Origin: Natrinema salsiterrestre | GTDB lineage: Archaea; Halobacteriota; Halobacteria; Halobacteriales; Natrialbaceae | DNA length: 64,000 nucleotides | Assembly (NCBI RefSeq): GCF_029502005.1 | Contig: NZ_JAMQOT010000002.1 | Span: 186,001 to 250,000, forward strand | Direction of reading: 5' to 3' | Shown here: piece by piece, positions 42,247 through 50,902 of the stretch | Layout: the number at the start of each line of letters is the position of its first letter | How positions within the stretch are numbered: position 1 is the first letter of the stretch | Program-made: the position numbers and the translations under genes | The notes under the pieces: generated by a model | What the model was told of the DNA's origin: nothing | The model's input: the letters and a program-made list of their open reading frames with translations, nothing else | Databases searched by the model: none

Positions 42247-43392
42247 ATGGACTTCGCACTCTCGGCCGAGCAACAGCAGATTCGCGACATGGTCTCGGAG
42301 TTCGTCGACGAGGAGGTCGTCCCCGTCGCCGACGAGATCGACCACGACGACGAGTTCCCCGCCGACCTCGTGAGCGAAATGGCCGACCTTGGGCTGATGG
42401 GGATGCCGTTCCCCGAGGAGTACGGCGGCGCAGGGCTGGACTATCACTCGTACGCGATCGGCCTCGAGGAGATCGCCCGCGGCTCGGGCGGGCTGGGAAC
42501 GATCGTCGCCGCCCACACGTCGCTCGCGGGGAACATGCTCTACGAGTTCGGCGACGAGTCCCAGAAAGAGGAGTTCCTGACGCCGGTGGCCGCCGGCGAG
42601 GATATCGGGGCGTTCGCGCTCTCGGAGGCCGGCGCGGGCAGCGACGTGCCGGCGATGGAGACGACCGCCGAAAAGGAGGGCGACGAGTACGTCATCGACG
42701 GCGGCAAGCTCTGGATTTCGAACGGCTCGGTGGCCGACACGGTCACTCTCTTCGCGAAGACCGATCCCGACGCGGGCAACAAGGGGATCTCCTCCTTCAT
42801 CGTCCGCCCGGAGGAAGACGACGGCTTCATCGTCGAGGGCACGGAGGACAAGCTCGGCGACAAGGGCTGTCCGACCGCCGAACTCCGGTTCGACGACCTC
42901 CGGATTCCCGAGGACCGGCTGCTCGGCGAGGAGGGCGACGGCTTCGTCCACGCGCTGAAGACCCTCAACGGCGGGCGCATCACCATCGCCGCTCGCGGCG
43001 TCGGCATCGCCCGCGCGGCCTTCGAAGAGGCACGGGACTACGCCAACGAGCGCGAGCAGTTCGGCCAGCCGATCGGGGAGTTCCAGTCGATCAAACACAA
43101 GCTCGCGGACATGGACACCAAAATCCAGGCCGCGACGATGCTCATGCACAAGGCGGCCGACAAGAAGATCCGCGGCGAGGACTACATCAAGGACGCCTCG
43201 CAGGCCAAGCTCTACGCCTCGGAAGTGAGCCGTGAGGTGGCGAACGAGGGCATTCAGATCCACGGCGGCTACGGCTACACCAAGGACTTCGCCGCCCAGC
43301 GGTTCTACCGAGACGCCAAGCTCAACGAGATCTACGAGGGCACCAGCGAAGTGCTCCGGAACACGATCGGCGACCAGTTGCTCGACCAATAA
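42247..43392 (+). CDS. Acyl-CoA dehydrogenase
   Basis: A 381-residue acyl-CoA dehydrogenase, a paralogue of the one at 3388-4530. The flavin signature reads ALSEAGAGSDVPAMET (near residue 124), followed by IDGGKLWISNG. The C-terminal ends with GGYGYTKDFAAQRFYRDAKLNEIYEGTSEVLRNTI, in which the glutamate of YEGTSE is the catalytic base of the short- and medium-chain type. It oxidises acyl-CoA to enoyl-CoA and passes electrons to ETF. The start is the ATG at 42247 (MDFALSAEQQQIRD). The location after the acyl-CoA ligase supports a role in fatty acid degradation. Confidence 0.95.
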   Translation: MDFALSAEQQQIRDMVSEFVDEEVVPVADEIDHDDEFPADLVSEMADLGLMGMPFPEEYGGAGLDYHSYAIGLEEIARGSGGLGTIVAAHTSLAGNMLYEFGDESQKEEFLTPVAAGEDIGAFALSEAGAGSDVPAMETTAEKEGDEYVIDGGKLWISNGSVADTVTLFAKTDPDAGNKGISSFIVRPEEDDGFIVEGTEDKLGDKGCPTAELRFDDLRIPEDRLLGEEGDGFVHALKTLNGGRITIAARGVGIARAAFEEARDYANEREQFGQPIGEFQSIKHKLADMDTKIQAATMLMHKAADKKIRGEDYIKDASQAKLYASEVSREVANEGIQIHGGYGYTKDFAAQRFYRDAKLNEIYEGTSEVLRNTIGDQLLDQ

Positions 43393-43486
43393 GCTGTCGG
43401 CCGTCGGACTCGTTCGTTCCGTCGCCCGGCTCGGTTTCGGGTACCCACATATTGATTCGGTTGCAGCGCTACCCTTCTCACCAGGG

Positions 43487-43717
43487 ATGTCAGAGCAGGT
43501 TCGCCTCGAGGATCGCGTCTACGAACGGATCGAATCGAAACGACGGAGCGACGAGTCGGTCAGCGAGGCCGTCGAGCGGCTCATCAGCGGCCCGACGCTC
43601 GGCGAGCTTCGGGCCGTGCTGGACGACGAACAAGTCGAGGATATTCGCGACGCGATCGACGACGTCGACCGCGCCGATCTCGAGGAGGTCCGCGAGGTGA
43701 GCGAGTGGTTCGAATGA
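43487..43717 (+). CDS. VapB-like antitoxin family protein (DUF7557-like), without adjacent toxin
   Basis: A 76-residue acidic protein. The N-terminus reads EQVRLEDRVYERIESKRRSDESVSEAVERLI, the ribbon-helix-helix-like arrangement of haloarchaeal VapB/DUF7557 proteins, followed by a helical C-terminal half with repeated acidic turns. Typical VapB genes are followed by a PIN-domain toxin; here the next gene is a PadR-type regulator on the other strand, so a toxin is missing. It may act as a free regulator or be a relict of a lost pair. The ATG at 43487 gives the compact length expected. Confidence 0.7.
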   Translation: MSEQVRLEDRVYERIESKRRSDESVSEAVERLISGPTLGELRAVLDDEQVEDIRDAIDDVDRADLEEVREVSEWFE

Positions 43718-43730
43718 TCGCTGGGCCGGG

Positions 43731-44030
43731 TTACGGCGACTCGGCGTCCGTCTCGAGACAGTCCCCGACCCACTCGTAGTGCTCTCGAACTCGTCGTTCA
43801 CCGCCGTCGGTCAGCGCGTACACGTCGTGAAGACCCTCGGTCCGTTTCTCGACGAAACCGGCGTCGACCAGCGCCGACAGCGAACCGTAGAACGATTTGG
43901 GATCGAGCCGGTCGTCGTAGTGTGACTCGAGGCTGGACTTGAGCTGTTGGCCGCGCGCTTCGCCGTCCTCCGCGGCCGCGAGCAGGAAACAGATGTCCCG
44001 CCGCCGGCCGCTGCGGAGAAACTTGCTCAT
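43731..44030 (-). CDS. PadR-family transcriptional regulator
   Basis: A 99-residue winged-helix protein. The pattern GQQLKSSLESHYDDRLDPKSFYGSLSALVDAGFVEKR corresponds to the recognition region of PadR proteins, followed by the wing (TEGLHDVYALTDGGERRVREHYEW). Members of the family usually act as repressors that respond to small molecules. Length is typical for the short haloarchaeal type, lacking the long C-terminal dimerisation helices. Its target is not apparent; it lies 31 bases upstream of the DUF3267 gene on the same strand, so the two may form one transcript. Confidence 0.85.
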   Translation of the reverse strand: MSKFLRSGRRRDICFLLAAAEDGEARGQQLKSSLESHYDDRLDPKSFYGSLSALVDAGFVEKRTEGLHDVYALTDGGERRVREHYEWVGDCLETDAESP

Positions 44031-44061
44031 ACGTCGCGGTCGACGTACACGCGCTCGAGCG

Positions 44062-44979
44062 TTACGGTTCCTCGCGACCGCGGCTGACTCGTCGGCGAAC
44101 GGCCGTCACGAGCGTCCAGACGAGGCCGCCGAGGGTAGCCAGGCCGAGGAGGGCGCCGTCACCGATCTCGAGGAGCGCGCTGCCGCCGGGCTGGCGGTCG
44201 TGACGGAAGAGCAGCCAGCCTTGGTCGGGATCGCCGAGTACGACGTCGCCGGAGCCGAAAGCCAGCGAAAGGAATACAGCGAGGAGCGCGTACGCCGCCA
44301 CCGCGGCGAGGGTTCCGACGCTCCCGGTCACGAATCGCGACAGGAGTCTCATGCCCGGGCGTCGGCTGACCGGGCGGTCGCTCGAGCCGTAGAGTCCGAA
44401 TCCCCGGACGCCGCCGGGCGGGTCACCCACGCGCACGTCGGCGGGGTACTGACACAGGACGGCGGCCATCCAGAGGTCGCCGATCGAACCGGCCGCGTTC
44501 GCCGCGAGCGGGACGAGCAACAGGGGCGTCGGGACGACGACCATCGCGGCGAGTCCGACGGCAGTGATCACCACGAACGGGGCGAGCAGCGCGACGAGGA
44601 GCTGGTTTCGGGTGTAGCTCGCGCCGCTGGTCTCGGCGTAGGCGTACGGCAACACGAAGTAGGAGACGCCGATCCCGTAGCTCGGCGACTCGCCGTACCG
44701 GGCCATGAACACGCCGTGGAGCAGCTCGTGGGGGACGACGACGCAGACGAGCAGTCCCAGGGAGACGGCGACCCAGCCGAGCACCGTCGGCGGGGAGGAC
44801 GGCGCGATGACGATCGGTTCGAGCGGAACGCCTCGAATCCACGCGAGGACGTGCCCGAAGCAGTAGACGAATCCGAAGAACCCCACGGCGGAGACGACGA
44901 GCCACTGCAGCGCGACTGATCGCGTCAGTCGAAACGTCGCAAGCGGGCGACTGGCCGTGACGGGTTCCGAACGGCTCAC
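44062..44979 (-). CDS. DUF3267 membrane metalloprotease-like protein
   Basis: A 305-residue integral membrane protein with about six hydrophobic helices. The zinc motif HELLH (residues 84-88) lies within a membrane-embedded segment, VVPHELLHGVFMARYG, which matches DUF3267, the putative zinc-peptidase family (related to site-2 protease-like folds). A third ligand may be the conserved Asp or Asn further on. The central part contains hydrophobic helices near 107-155, and the C-terminal half has a GPSDRP-like loop (SDRPVSRRPG). Substrates are unknown. It may share a transcript with the PadR-type gene. Confidence 0.85.
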   Translation of the reverse strand: MSRSEPVTASRPLATFRLTRSVALQWLVVSAVGFFGFVYCFGHVLAWIRGVPLEPIVIAPSSPPTVLGWVAVSLGLLVCVVVPHELLHGVFMARYGESPSYGIGVSYFVLPYAYAETSGASYTRNQLLVALLAPFVVITAVGLAAMVVVPTPLLLVPLAANAAGSIGDLWMAAVLCQYPADVRVGDPPGGVRGFGLYGSSDRPVSRRPGMRLLSRFVTGSVGTLAAVAAYALLAVFLSLAFGSGDVVLGDPDQGWLLFRHDRQPGGSALLEIGDGALLGLATLGGLVWTLVTAVRRRVSRGREEP

Positions 44980-45083
44980 TGCACGAACCCTCGAAGGCGA
45001 CCGAAAAATCGGTGTCGATGTTCGTCCCGGACGTCTCGACCGGAACCGACAGGTTCCCGGTGATCGATTCCCGAGTGCCGACT

Positions 45084-45380
45084 ATGACCGACGATCGGAC
45101 GGCCGAAGCCAACGGGATCAGGGCGACCTACGACGAAACCGAGACGGAACGAGTCCTCGCGTTCGAACGCGACCCCGGCGAGTACGGCGCGGGCGGGACG
45201 GCCGCGATCGCACAGAACATCGAGGGGTACGCGATGCTGAAAGTGCGACCGTCCGCCGACGGCGACGAACTCGAGCGCTACTACGGGTTCGACATGGCGC
45301 TGGATCACGCCGGAGAGTTGCTGGGCGTCTCCCCGCACGAGCTCCCGGTGCCGGACGCCGCCGAAGACATGGGTATGTGA
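45084..45380 (+). CDS. Conserved haloarchaeal protein (DUF7111-like)
   Basis: A 98-residue acidic soluble protein beginning TDDRTAEANGIRATYDETETERVL. It has NIEGYAMLKVRPSADGDELERYYGFDMALDHAGELLGVSPHELPVPDAAEDMGM-type features that I recall from the haloarchaeal family DUF7111, whose function is unknown. The region around GYAMLKVRP forms beta strands, and the second half is helical. The start at 45084 avoids a non-conserved 24-residue extension. It is convergent with the next gene, a zinc-finger protein. Confidence 0.7.
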   Translation: MTDDRTAEANGIRATYDETETERVLAFERDPGEYGAGGTAAIAQNIEGYAMLKVRPSADGDELERYYGFDMALDHAGELLGVSPHELPVPDAAEDMGM

Positions 45381-45383
45381 CCC

Positions 45384-45725
45384 TCAGACGACGAACGCGG
45401 CGGTGATCAGCAGTCCGAAGTAGAGCGCGACGAGGGTGCCGAGCGCGTACAGCCGAAACCGCCGCAGTTCCGCCCGTTCCGAGCGAGCGGCCCGCTCGAA
45501 GACGGCGCGTTCGCGGTCGGAGAGGCGGTCCGGATGCTCCCGGCCGCGGTGGAGGGACTCGTACCGATCGCGCCGAAACGGTCGATCGCAGTAGGGGCAC
45601 CGAACGGGGGACTGGTCGTCGCGGGCGTCGAACTCGACACCACCGGTGGCGGGGATGGCTTCGGTCGGATCTCCGACTGCGGGCGATCGGGCGCGCGGTT
45701 CGCCGGGCACGGGAACGGCTACCAC
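45384..45725 (-). CDS. C2H2-type zinc-finger membrane protein (DUF7410-like)
   Basis: A 113-residue protein with a zinc finger in the middle: CPYCDRPFRRDRYESLHRGREH (C44, C47 and H59, H65 probable ligands). A basic-acidic helix follows (DRLSDRERAVFERAARSER), then a C-terminal transmembrane helix (LYALGTLVALYFGLLITAAFVV). The N-terminal 35 residues are disordered. It starts at a GTG. I recall this arrangement as DUF7410, a haloarchaeal family that tends to lie beside the haem A synthesis gene, as it does here (divergent from the CtaA-CtaB fusion). A role in respiratory-complex assembly is possible but unproven. Confidence 0.7.
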   Translation of the reverse strand: MVAVPVPGEPRARSPAVGDPTEAIPATGGVEFDARDDQSPVRCPYCDRPFRRDRYESLHRGREHPDRLSDRERAVFERAARSERAELRRFRLYALGTLVALYFGLLITAAFVV

Positions 45726-45864
45726 GGGAGACCGGATCGTTCTTTGGTCTGTGCTCGGACACTGTCCCCATGGCTGACACTACTCGCGATTGCGATGGTC
45801 AGAGCGGTGGGAAAAAGCGGGACCCCTAAATACGCGGAGTCGAAGACTGTAGACGAGAATAGCC

Positions 45865-47289
45865 GTGGTAACAGAGTCGTTTCCCCGTCCGATCGGTACG
45901 CGCCGTCGCTTCTCCGCACTGCTCGCAGCGACCGCGCTGGGCGTCTACCTGCTCTTGATCGTCGGCGCGACGACGTCGCTGACGAACGCGGCCGCGTCGT
46001 GTTCGACGTGGCCGACCTGTCACACGCCGGTCGACCCGCTGAACCAGACCGAACTCGCGATCGCGTGGGGACACCGGATCGCCGCCGTCGTCGTCGGCCT
46101 GCTCGTCGCGATGACGGCCGTCGCCGCGACCCTCGGTGACGTATCGCGTCGCGTCCGAGCGACGCTCGTCGTCGCCGCCGTGCTCTACGCCGTGCAGGTC
46201 GGGGTCGGTGCCATTACTGCGACGATGGGCCCCGACGCAATCCTTCCCGGTCTCCACCTCGCGCTCGGGCTCGTGATCTTCACGGGGGTCGTTGCCGCGC
46301 TCGCGTGGGACCTCGAGATCGCCACCGGAACCGAAGACGATGCCATCGACTCACCGGAACCGATCGAGGAACTCGAGGACGGCCCGGCCGCACCCGAACG
46401 GACGCTTCCGACGAGCCGCCTCGCTCGCGCCCGACTCACCGCCTTCGCGTACTTCCAGATGATGAAACCGCGGCTGATGTGGCTGCTCTGTCTCGTCGCC
46501 GCCGCGGGCATGGCGCTGGCCGCCGGCGACGGACTCGAGATCTACACCATCGTCGCGACCCTCGGCGGCGGCGTCCTCGCGATCGGTGCGAGCGGCACGT
46601 TCAACCACGTCCTCGAGCGCGACGTCGACCAGAAGATGTCGCGCACTGCGGATCGGCCGCTGGCGGTCGATCTGATTCCCGTTCGAAACGCCCTGCTGTT
46701 CGGCGCCGCACTGACCGCGGCGTCGCTGGCCGCCTTCCTGACGATCAACCGGCTCGCGGCGGCGCTCGGGCTGGCCGCGATCGTGTTCTACAGCGTCGTC
46801 TACACGCTCCTCCTCAAGCCGAACACCGTGCAGAACACGGTCATCGGCGGCGCTGCGGGTGCCTTACCGGCGCTCATCGGCTGGGCCGCCGTCACGAACG
46901 AGATCGGCTGGCCGGGCCTCGCGCTCGCGGGCGTCATCTTCCTCTGGACGCCGGCGCACTTCTACAACCTCGCGCTGGCCTACAAGGACGACTACGCCCG
47001 CGGCGGGTTCCCGATGATGCCGGTCGTCCGCGGCGAGACCGTCACCCGGAAGCACATCCTCTACTACATCGCGGCCACGCTCGTGAGCTCGATCGCGCTG
47101 GCCCTGCTCACCGACCTCGGCGTGTTGTACGCCGGCACCGTCGTGGTCTTCGGCGGCGTCTTCCTCTGGGCCGCGGTTCGGCTCCACTTCGAACAGACGG
47201 AGGCCGCCGCCTTCCGGTCGTTCCACGCCTCGAACGCGTTCCTCGGTGCCGTACTCGTTGCGATCCTGATCGACGCGCTCGCGTTCTGA
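45865..47289 (+). CDS. ctaB: CtaA-CtaB fusion: haem A synthase-like half and protoheme IX farnesyltransferase
   Basis: A 474-residue membrane protein. Residues 1-150 form a four-helix haem A synthase-like half: C46 and C52 (CSTWPTC), H70 (GHR) and H131 match the haem-liganding histidines and loop cysteines of CtaA. Residues 190-474 form CtaB, with the diphosphate motifs NHVLERDVDQKMSRTADRP (247-265) and YKDDYARGGFPMMPVV. The product would convert haem B to haem O and then haem A for a terminal oxidase. Archaeal CtaA can be a four-helix half unit, so the fusion may act as a single bifunctional enzyme. It starts at a GTG 30-37 bases after an AT-rich box (CTAAATAC). Confidence 0.88.
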   Translation: MVTESFPRPIGTRRRFSALLAATALGVYLLLIVGATTSLTNAAASCSTWPTCHTPVDPLNQTELAIAWGHRIAAVVVGLLVAMTAVAATLGDVSRRVRATLVVAAVLYAVQVGVGAITATMGPDAILPGLHLALGLVIFTGVVAALAWDLEIATGTEDDAIDSPEPIEELEDGPAAPERTLPTSRLARARLTAFAYFQMMKPRLMWLLCLVAAAGMALAAGDGLEIYTIVATLGGGVLAIGASGTFNHVLERDVDQKMSRTADRPLAVDLIPVRNALLFGAALTAASLAAFLTINRLAAALGLAAIVFYSVVYTLLLKPNTVQNTVIGGAAGALPALIGWAAVTNEIGWPGLALAGVIFLWTPAHFYNLALAYKDDYARGGFPMMPVVRGETVTRKHILYYIAATLVSSIALALLTDLGVLYAGTVVVFGGVFLWAAVRLHFEQTEAAAFRSFHASNAFLGAVLVAILIDALAF

Positions 47290-47540
47290 GGGCGGTCGCC
47301 GTACTTCGGAACCATTGCGAGACCAGGAATCCAACGTGGGCCACTGTTCCCGATTTCCGCGAATCTCACCGCGGAGCGTTCGAGAATATCCGGTTTTGCT
47401 CGGCATATAAGAAAGCGGTTCGAGCGACGCAGTCACTGCACCCGATTCCGTCTCTCGATATCACGAACGCCACTCACTAAGAGACAGGAATTATATAAGT
47501 TGCCGGCTATTACACTTAATTATAATAATAAAAATAGCTA

Positions 47541-47549
47541 AATATATAT
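47541..47549 (+). promoter_or_regulatory. TATA box of the cohesin-domain gene
   Basis: AATATATAT lies 19-27 bases before the ATG at 47568. It is the last part of an AT-rich block that begins near 47480, which suggests a strong promoter. Confidence 0.5.
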
Positions 47550-47567
47550 CTGAGGGTCGTTTATGAT

Positions 47568-48368
47568 ATGGACTGGGGGGCGAAAGTAGCGATCATCGGA
47601 GTCGTACTGATACTGATTGCGGGAGCGGCGTTCGTCGGAGCGATGGGTCTCAATATGTCTCAAGGCGACGGATCCGAGGGACAGGCGACGACCACACAGT
47701 CACAACCGACGAACTCCGAGACGTCGGACGGAAACGGGTCCGACGATGCGACCAGCGGCGAGGGTGACGACCCGGAATCGGAGGGCCAGACCGACGATAC
47801 TTCGACGGATAACGGGTCTACCGATACCACTGAGGAGGACGACGATACTCCCACCGATATCAGCGGTGGGAATGGTGGTACCACAACCGGTGGCAGCGGC
47901 GGGAGCAACGGCGACGATAGTTCAGACACCGGTAGTGGTAGCGGAAATGATAGCACGAGCGGCGACGAAGACGATATCACCCTCTCCTCGGCCGAGGTCG
48001 ACTCCGGAGAGCGTACGACTCTCCCGCTCGTCCTCGAGTCGGCATCCGAGGGAATGGCCGGATTCCAGAGTACGGTTACGGCCGACACCGGCCTTGTCAC
48101 CATCGAGAACGCCACGATCGCCGACGACTTCGAGAATCTCTCGAGCGTCAGTGTGGCCGACGACGGGTCGTCAGTGACGGTCAAGGCCCTGGACGTGAAC
48201 GAAACCGCTGAGCCCGGGGCGACGGACGTTCAGCTCGCGACCCTGACGATCGAGGGCGTCGAGTCGGGGACGACCGCGCTCCGGCTGACGAGCGATCGGT
48301 TCGAGGACGACGACGGCGATCCGCGTCCCGTCTCGACGACGGACGGCGAGGTGACCGTGACCTCCTAG
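47568..48368 (+). CDS. Membrane-anchored surface protein with cohesin-like domain
   Basis: A 266-residue protein. Residues 6-27 form a membrane anchor (VAIIGVVLILIAGAAFVGAMG). Residues 30-145 are a very low-complexity stalk of Ser, Thr, Gly, Asp and Asn with repeated DGNGSDD and GGSGG patterns. Residues 148-266 resemble a type I cohesin-like beta sandwich (VDSGERTTLPLVLESASEGMAGFQSTV, and DVQLATLTIEGVESGTTALRLT). Cohesin-type domains bind dockerin or other partners, and haloarchaeal versions are known as surface adhesion modules. No dockerin is present in the window. The stalk would lift the domain away from the S-layer. Start and TATA box are well positioned. Confidence 0.75.
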   Translation: MDWGAKVAIIGVVLILIAGAAFVGAMGLNMSQGDGSEGQATTTQSQPTNSETSDGNGSDDATSGEGDDPESEGQTDDTSTDNGSTDTTEEDDDTPTDISGGNGGTTTGGSGGSNGDDSSDTGSGSGNDSTSGDEDDITLSSAEVDSGERTTLPLVLESASEGMAGFQSTVTADTGLVTIENATIADDFENLSSVSVADDGSSVTVKALDVNETAEPGATDVQLATLTIEGVESGTTALRLTSDRFEDDDGDPRPVSTTDGEVTVTS

Positions 48369-48503
48369 CGGTCATTCGGTCGTCGGTATCGAACACATCG
48401 GGAAGCGCCGAGACTGACCGCGTCCGTGGATCGGCGACCGGGTTCGATATCGAAAGGGCGACAGTCGCGATAGCGGACACTGCAAAACCGACCCGGACGG
48501 AAC

Positions 48504-49571
48504 TTACAGCGTGTAGTCGTACTCGCCGTCTTCCGTCGCCAGGAACGCCTCGAGCAGGTCGATCGTCGCCGCGATATCGTCGACGTGGGCGGTCTCGGTG
48601 ACGGTGTGGAGGTATCGCGTGGGGATCGAGATCGCACCGACCGGCTTCGCGCCGGCGGTGTGCTGGAAGCCGGCGGTGTCGGTGCCGCCCGCGGGGAGGA
48701 TTTCGAGCTGGTAGTCGATTTCCTCGTCCTCGGCGATCGACTGGAGTCGCCCGTGGAGTTTCGGGTTGGTGATGACGCTCGAGTCCTTGAGCTTGATCGC
48801 GGTGCCGTTACCGAGTTCGGTGACGCGCTCGCCGTCGTCGAAGCCGGGGATGTCGTTGGCGACGGTGACGTCCAGCGCGAGCGCGAGGTCGGGGTCGATG
48901 TCGACGCCGAGGGCGCGGGCACCGCGGAGCCCGACTTCCTCCTGCACGGTCGCACAGAAGTGAATCGTCACGTCGGGGGTCGTCAGTCGCCGGGCGGCCT
49001 CGAGCATGGCGAACAGGCAGACCCGATCGTCCAGGGCCTTGCCGGTGATCGTCTCGCCGACGCGTTCGGTCGTCTGCGACATCGTCACGAGGTCGCCGGG
49101 CGAGACGCGTTCCGCGAGTTCCTCGTAAGGGAGGCCGGGATCGACGACGACGTCCTCGACGTCCGGGGTCTTCTCCCGTTCCGTTTCGTCCAGCGTATGC
49201 GGCGGCGGCGAGCCGATAACGGCGGGGATGTCCTCGTCTGCGGCGTGGATCGTCACGCGCTGAGCCTTGAGTACGCGCGCGTCCCAGCCGCCGAGGGCGT
49301 CCAGTTCGACGAAGCCGTAGCCGTCCTCGTCGCCCCGGACGTGACGCACCATGAAGCCGATCTCGTCCATGTGTGCCGCCACGGCCACCGAATACTCGCT
49401 CTCCCCCTCGAGCGTCCCGACGACGTTGCCCATCGCATCGGTGCGAACGCTATCGACGGCCTCCTCGAGTTCTCGAACGACGAGGTCGCGAACGCGGTCC
49501 TCGTACCCGGGGACGCCGCTCGTCTCCGTCAGTTCGGTCAGGAGAGCCGAATCGAATGGAACGGTTGGCAT
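48504..49571 (-). CDS. M42-family glutamyl aminopeptidase / TET-like peptidase
   Basis: A 355-residue M42 metallopeptidase that removes N-terminal residues from peptides in the cytoplasm. Conserved metal ligands: H67 and D69 (AAHMDEIGF), D in GKALDDRVC, E pair in VQEEVGLRGA, D in LDVTVANDIPGFD, and H in TRYLHTVTE near the C-terminus. M42 enzymes form 12-subunit tetrahedral particles in archaea (TET peptidases). A TATA box lies 22-30 bases upstream of the ATG at 49571. The gene is alone on its strand. Confidence 0.92.
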   Translation of the reverse strand: MPTVPFDSALLTELTETSGVPGYEDRVRDLVVRELEEAVDSVRTDAMGNVVGTLEGESEYSVAVAAHMDEIGFMVRHVRGDEDGYGFVELDALGGWDARVLKAQRVTIHAADEDIPAVIGSPPPHTLDETEREKTPDVEDVVVDPGLPYEELAERVSPGDLVTMSQTTERVGETITGKALDDRVCLFAMLEAARRLTTPDVTIHFCATVQEEVGLRGARALGVDIDPDLALALDVTVANDIPGFDDGERVTELGNGTAIKLKDSSVITNPKLHGRLQSIAEDEEIDYQLEILPAGGTDTAGFQHTAGAKPVGAISIPTRYLHTVTETAHVDDIAATIDLLEAFLATEDGEYDYTL

Positions 49572-49592
49572 GCATTGCCGTGTAACGTGATA

Positions 49593-49601
49593 TCATATAA
49601 G
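49593..49601 (-). promoter_or_regulatory. TATA box of the M42 peptidase gene
   Basis: On the minus strand CTTATATGA lies 22-30 bases before the ATG at 49571, fitting a leaderless transcript. Confidence 0.5.
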
Positions 49602-49735
49602 CGCGTGGAAACGATCCGAGCGCTGCCGCGAACCGTGTCGCCAGTAGTTGTCTCGCGGTCGGATAAGTTCAGTTAGCCGACGCTCCGCGTCGTAACCGCG
49701 GAGTATTAACCGGCCGACCTCCTACACGGACAGAC

Positions 49736-50902
49736 ATGAAAGACGTACGTGTCGCAGGCACGGGGCTGACCTCGTTCGGGAACACTCCCGAGCGAACCAG
49801 CCGTGATCTCTTTGCCGAAGCGAGCATCGCGGCCTTCGAGGACAGCGGCGTTCCGCGGGACGATGTCGAGGCCGTTCTGTATGGGAACTTCATGGGCGAA
49901 CTCGCCGAACATCAGGGGCACCAGGGACCGCTGATGGCCGAAGCGGCGGGCGTACAGGCCCCCGCGACCCGCTACGAGTCCGCCTGCGCCTCGAGTGGCA
50001 CCGCGGTCCGCGAAGCCGTCAAGCGACTCCGCAACGGTGAGAACGACGTCTTGCTCGTCGGCGGCGCAGAGCGGATGACCAACCTCGGGACCGCGGGCGC
50101 GACCGAGGCGCTCGCGATCGCCGCCGACGACCTCTGGGAGGTGCGAGCCGGCGTGACCTTCCCCGGCGCGTACGCGCTGATGGCACAGGCCTACTTCGAC
50201 GAGTTCGGCGGCGAGCGCGAGGATCTGGCCCACATCGCGGTCAAGAACCACGCGAACGCCCTGACCAACGAGAAGGCCCAGTACCAGAGCGCGATCGAGG
50301 TCTCGGACGTCCTCGAGGCCCCGCCGGTCTCCGAACCGCTCGGCCTCTACGACGCCTGCCCGATCTCCGACGGCGCGTCCGCGCTGGTTCTGACGAGCGA
50401 TTCCTACGCCGACGAGCACGACCTCGAGGCCCCGGTCGCGATCACCGGTACCGGACAGGGCGGCGACCGAATGGCGCTGCACGACCGCGAGCACCTCGCC
50501 CGTTCGCCCGCTGCACGCGAGGCCGGCGAGGAAGCCTACGCCGACGCCGGCGTCGACGCCGGCGACGTGGACGTCGCGGAGGTCCACGACTGCTTTACGA
50601 TCGCGGAAGTGCTCGCGCTCGAGGCGCTCGATCTCGAGCCGATCGGTGAAGGGATCTCGGCGGCCCGCGACGGCCGGACGACGGCGGACGGCGAGACGCC
50701 GATCAACCTCTCGGGCGGACTGAAGGCGAAGGGCCACCCGGTCGGCGCGACCGGCGCGTCCCAGATCGCCGAAGTCACCGATCTGCTGGCCGGCGAACAC
50801 CCCAACAGCGACCACGTCGAGGGCGCGACGACCGGCGTCGCCCACAACGCGGGTGGCACGGTCGCGAGTGCGACCGTTCACGTGCTGGAGGTGGACCGAT
50901 GA
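49736..50902 (+). CDS. Thiolase alpha subunit (acetyl-CoA acetyltransferase, SCP2-like)
   Basis: A 388-residue thiolase-fold protein. The first catalytic Cys region is YESACASSGTAVREA (C85). HDCFTIAEVLALEAL carries the conserved His and Cys, and GLKAKGHPVGATG the second His. It resembles the alpha subunit of haloarchaeal two-part beta-ketothiolases (PhaA/BktB alpha of Haloferax mediterranei), in which an OB-fold/Zn-ribbon beta subunit is needed. The next gene is exactly such a subunit and overlaps by four bases. It makes acetoacetyl-CoA or cleaves ketoacyl-CoA, and may channel acetyl groups into the mevalonate route. Confidence 0.92.
   Translation: MKDVRVAGTGLTSFGNTPERTSRDLFAEASIAAFEDSGVPRDDVEAVLYGNFMGELAEHQGHQGPLMAEAAGVQAPATRYESACASSGTAVREAVKRLRNGENDVLLVGGAERMTNLGTAGATEALAIAADDLWEVRAGVTFPGAYALMAQAYFDEFGGEREDLAHIAVKNHANALTNEKAQYQSAIEVSDVLEAPPVSEPLGLYDACPISDGASALVLTSDSYADEHDLEAPVAITGTGQGGDRMALHDREHLARSPAAREAGEEAYADAGVDAGDVDVAEVHDCFTIAEVLALEALDLEPIGEGISAARDGRTTADGETPINLSGGLKAKGHPVGATGASQIAEVTDLLAGEHPNSDHVEGATTGVAHNAGGTVASATVHVLEVDR

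Noticed and set aside
40076-42259. 727-codon minus-strand open frame
   Set aside because: It lies antisense to the SDR and acyl-CoA ligase genes. The long open frame is a by-product of strong third-position GC bias; its residues (Val, Asp, Arg, Leu rich) match no family.
41692-43389. 565-codon minus-strand open frame
   Set aside because: Antisense shadow of the acyl-CoA ligase and acyl-CoA dehydrogenase genes, which have clear motifs on the plus strand.
47568-48368. Part of a cellulosome-like system
   Set aside because: A cohesin-like domain alone does not make a cellulosome; no dockerin or glycoside hydrolase gene with a dockerin was seen in the window.
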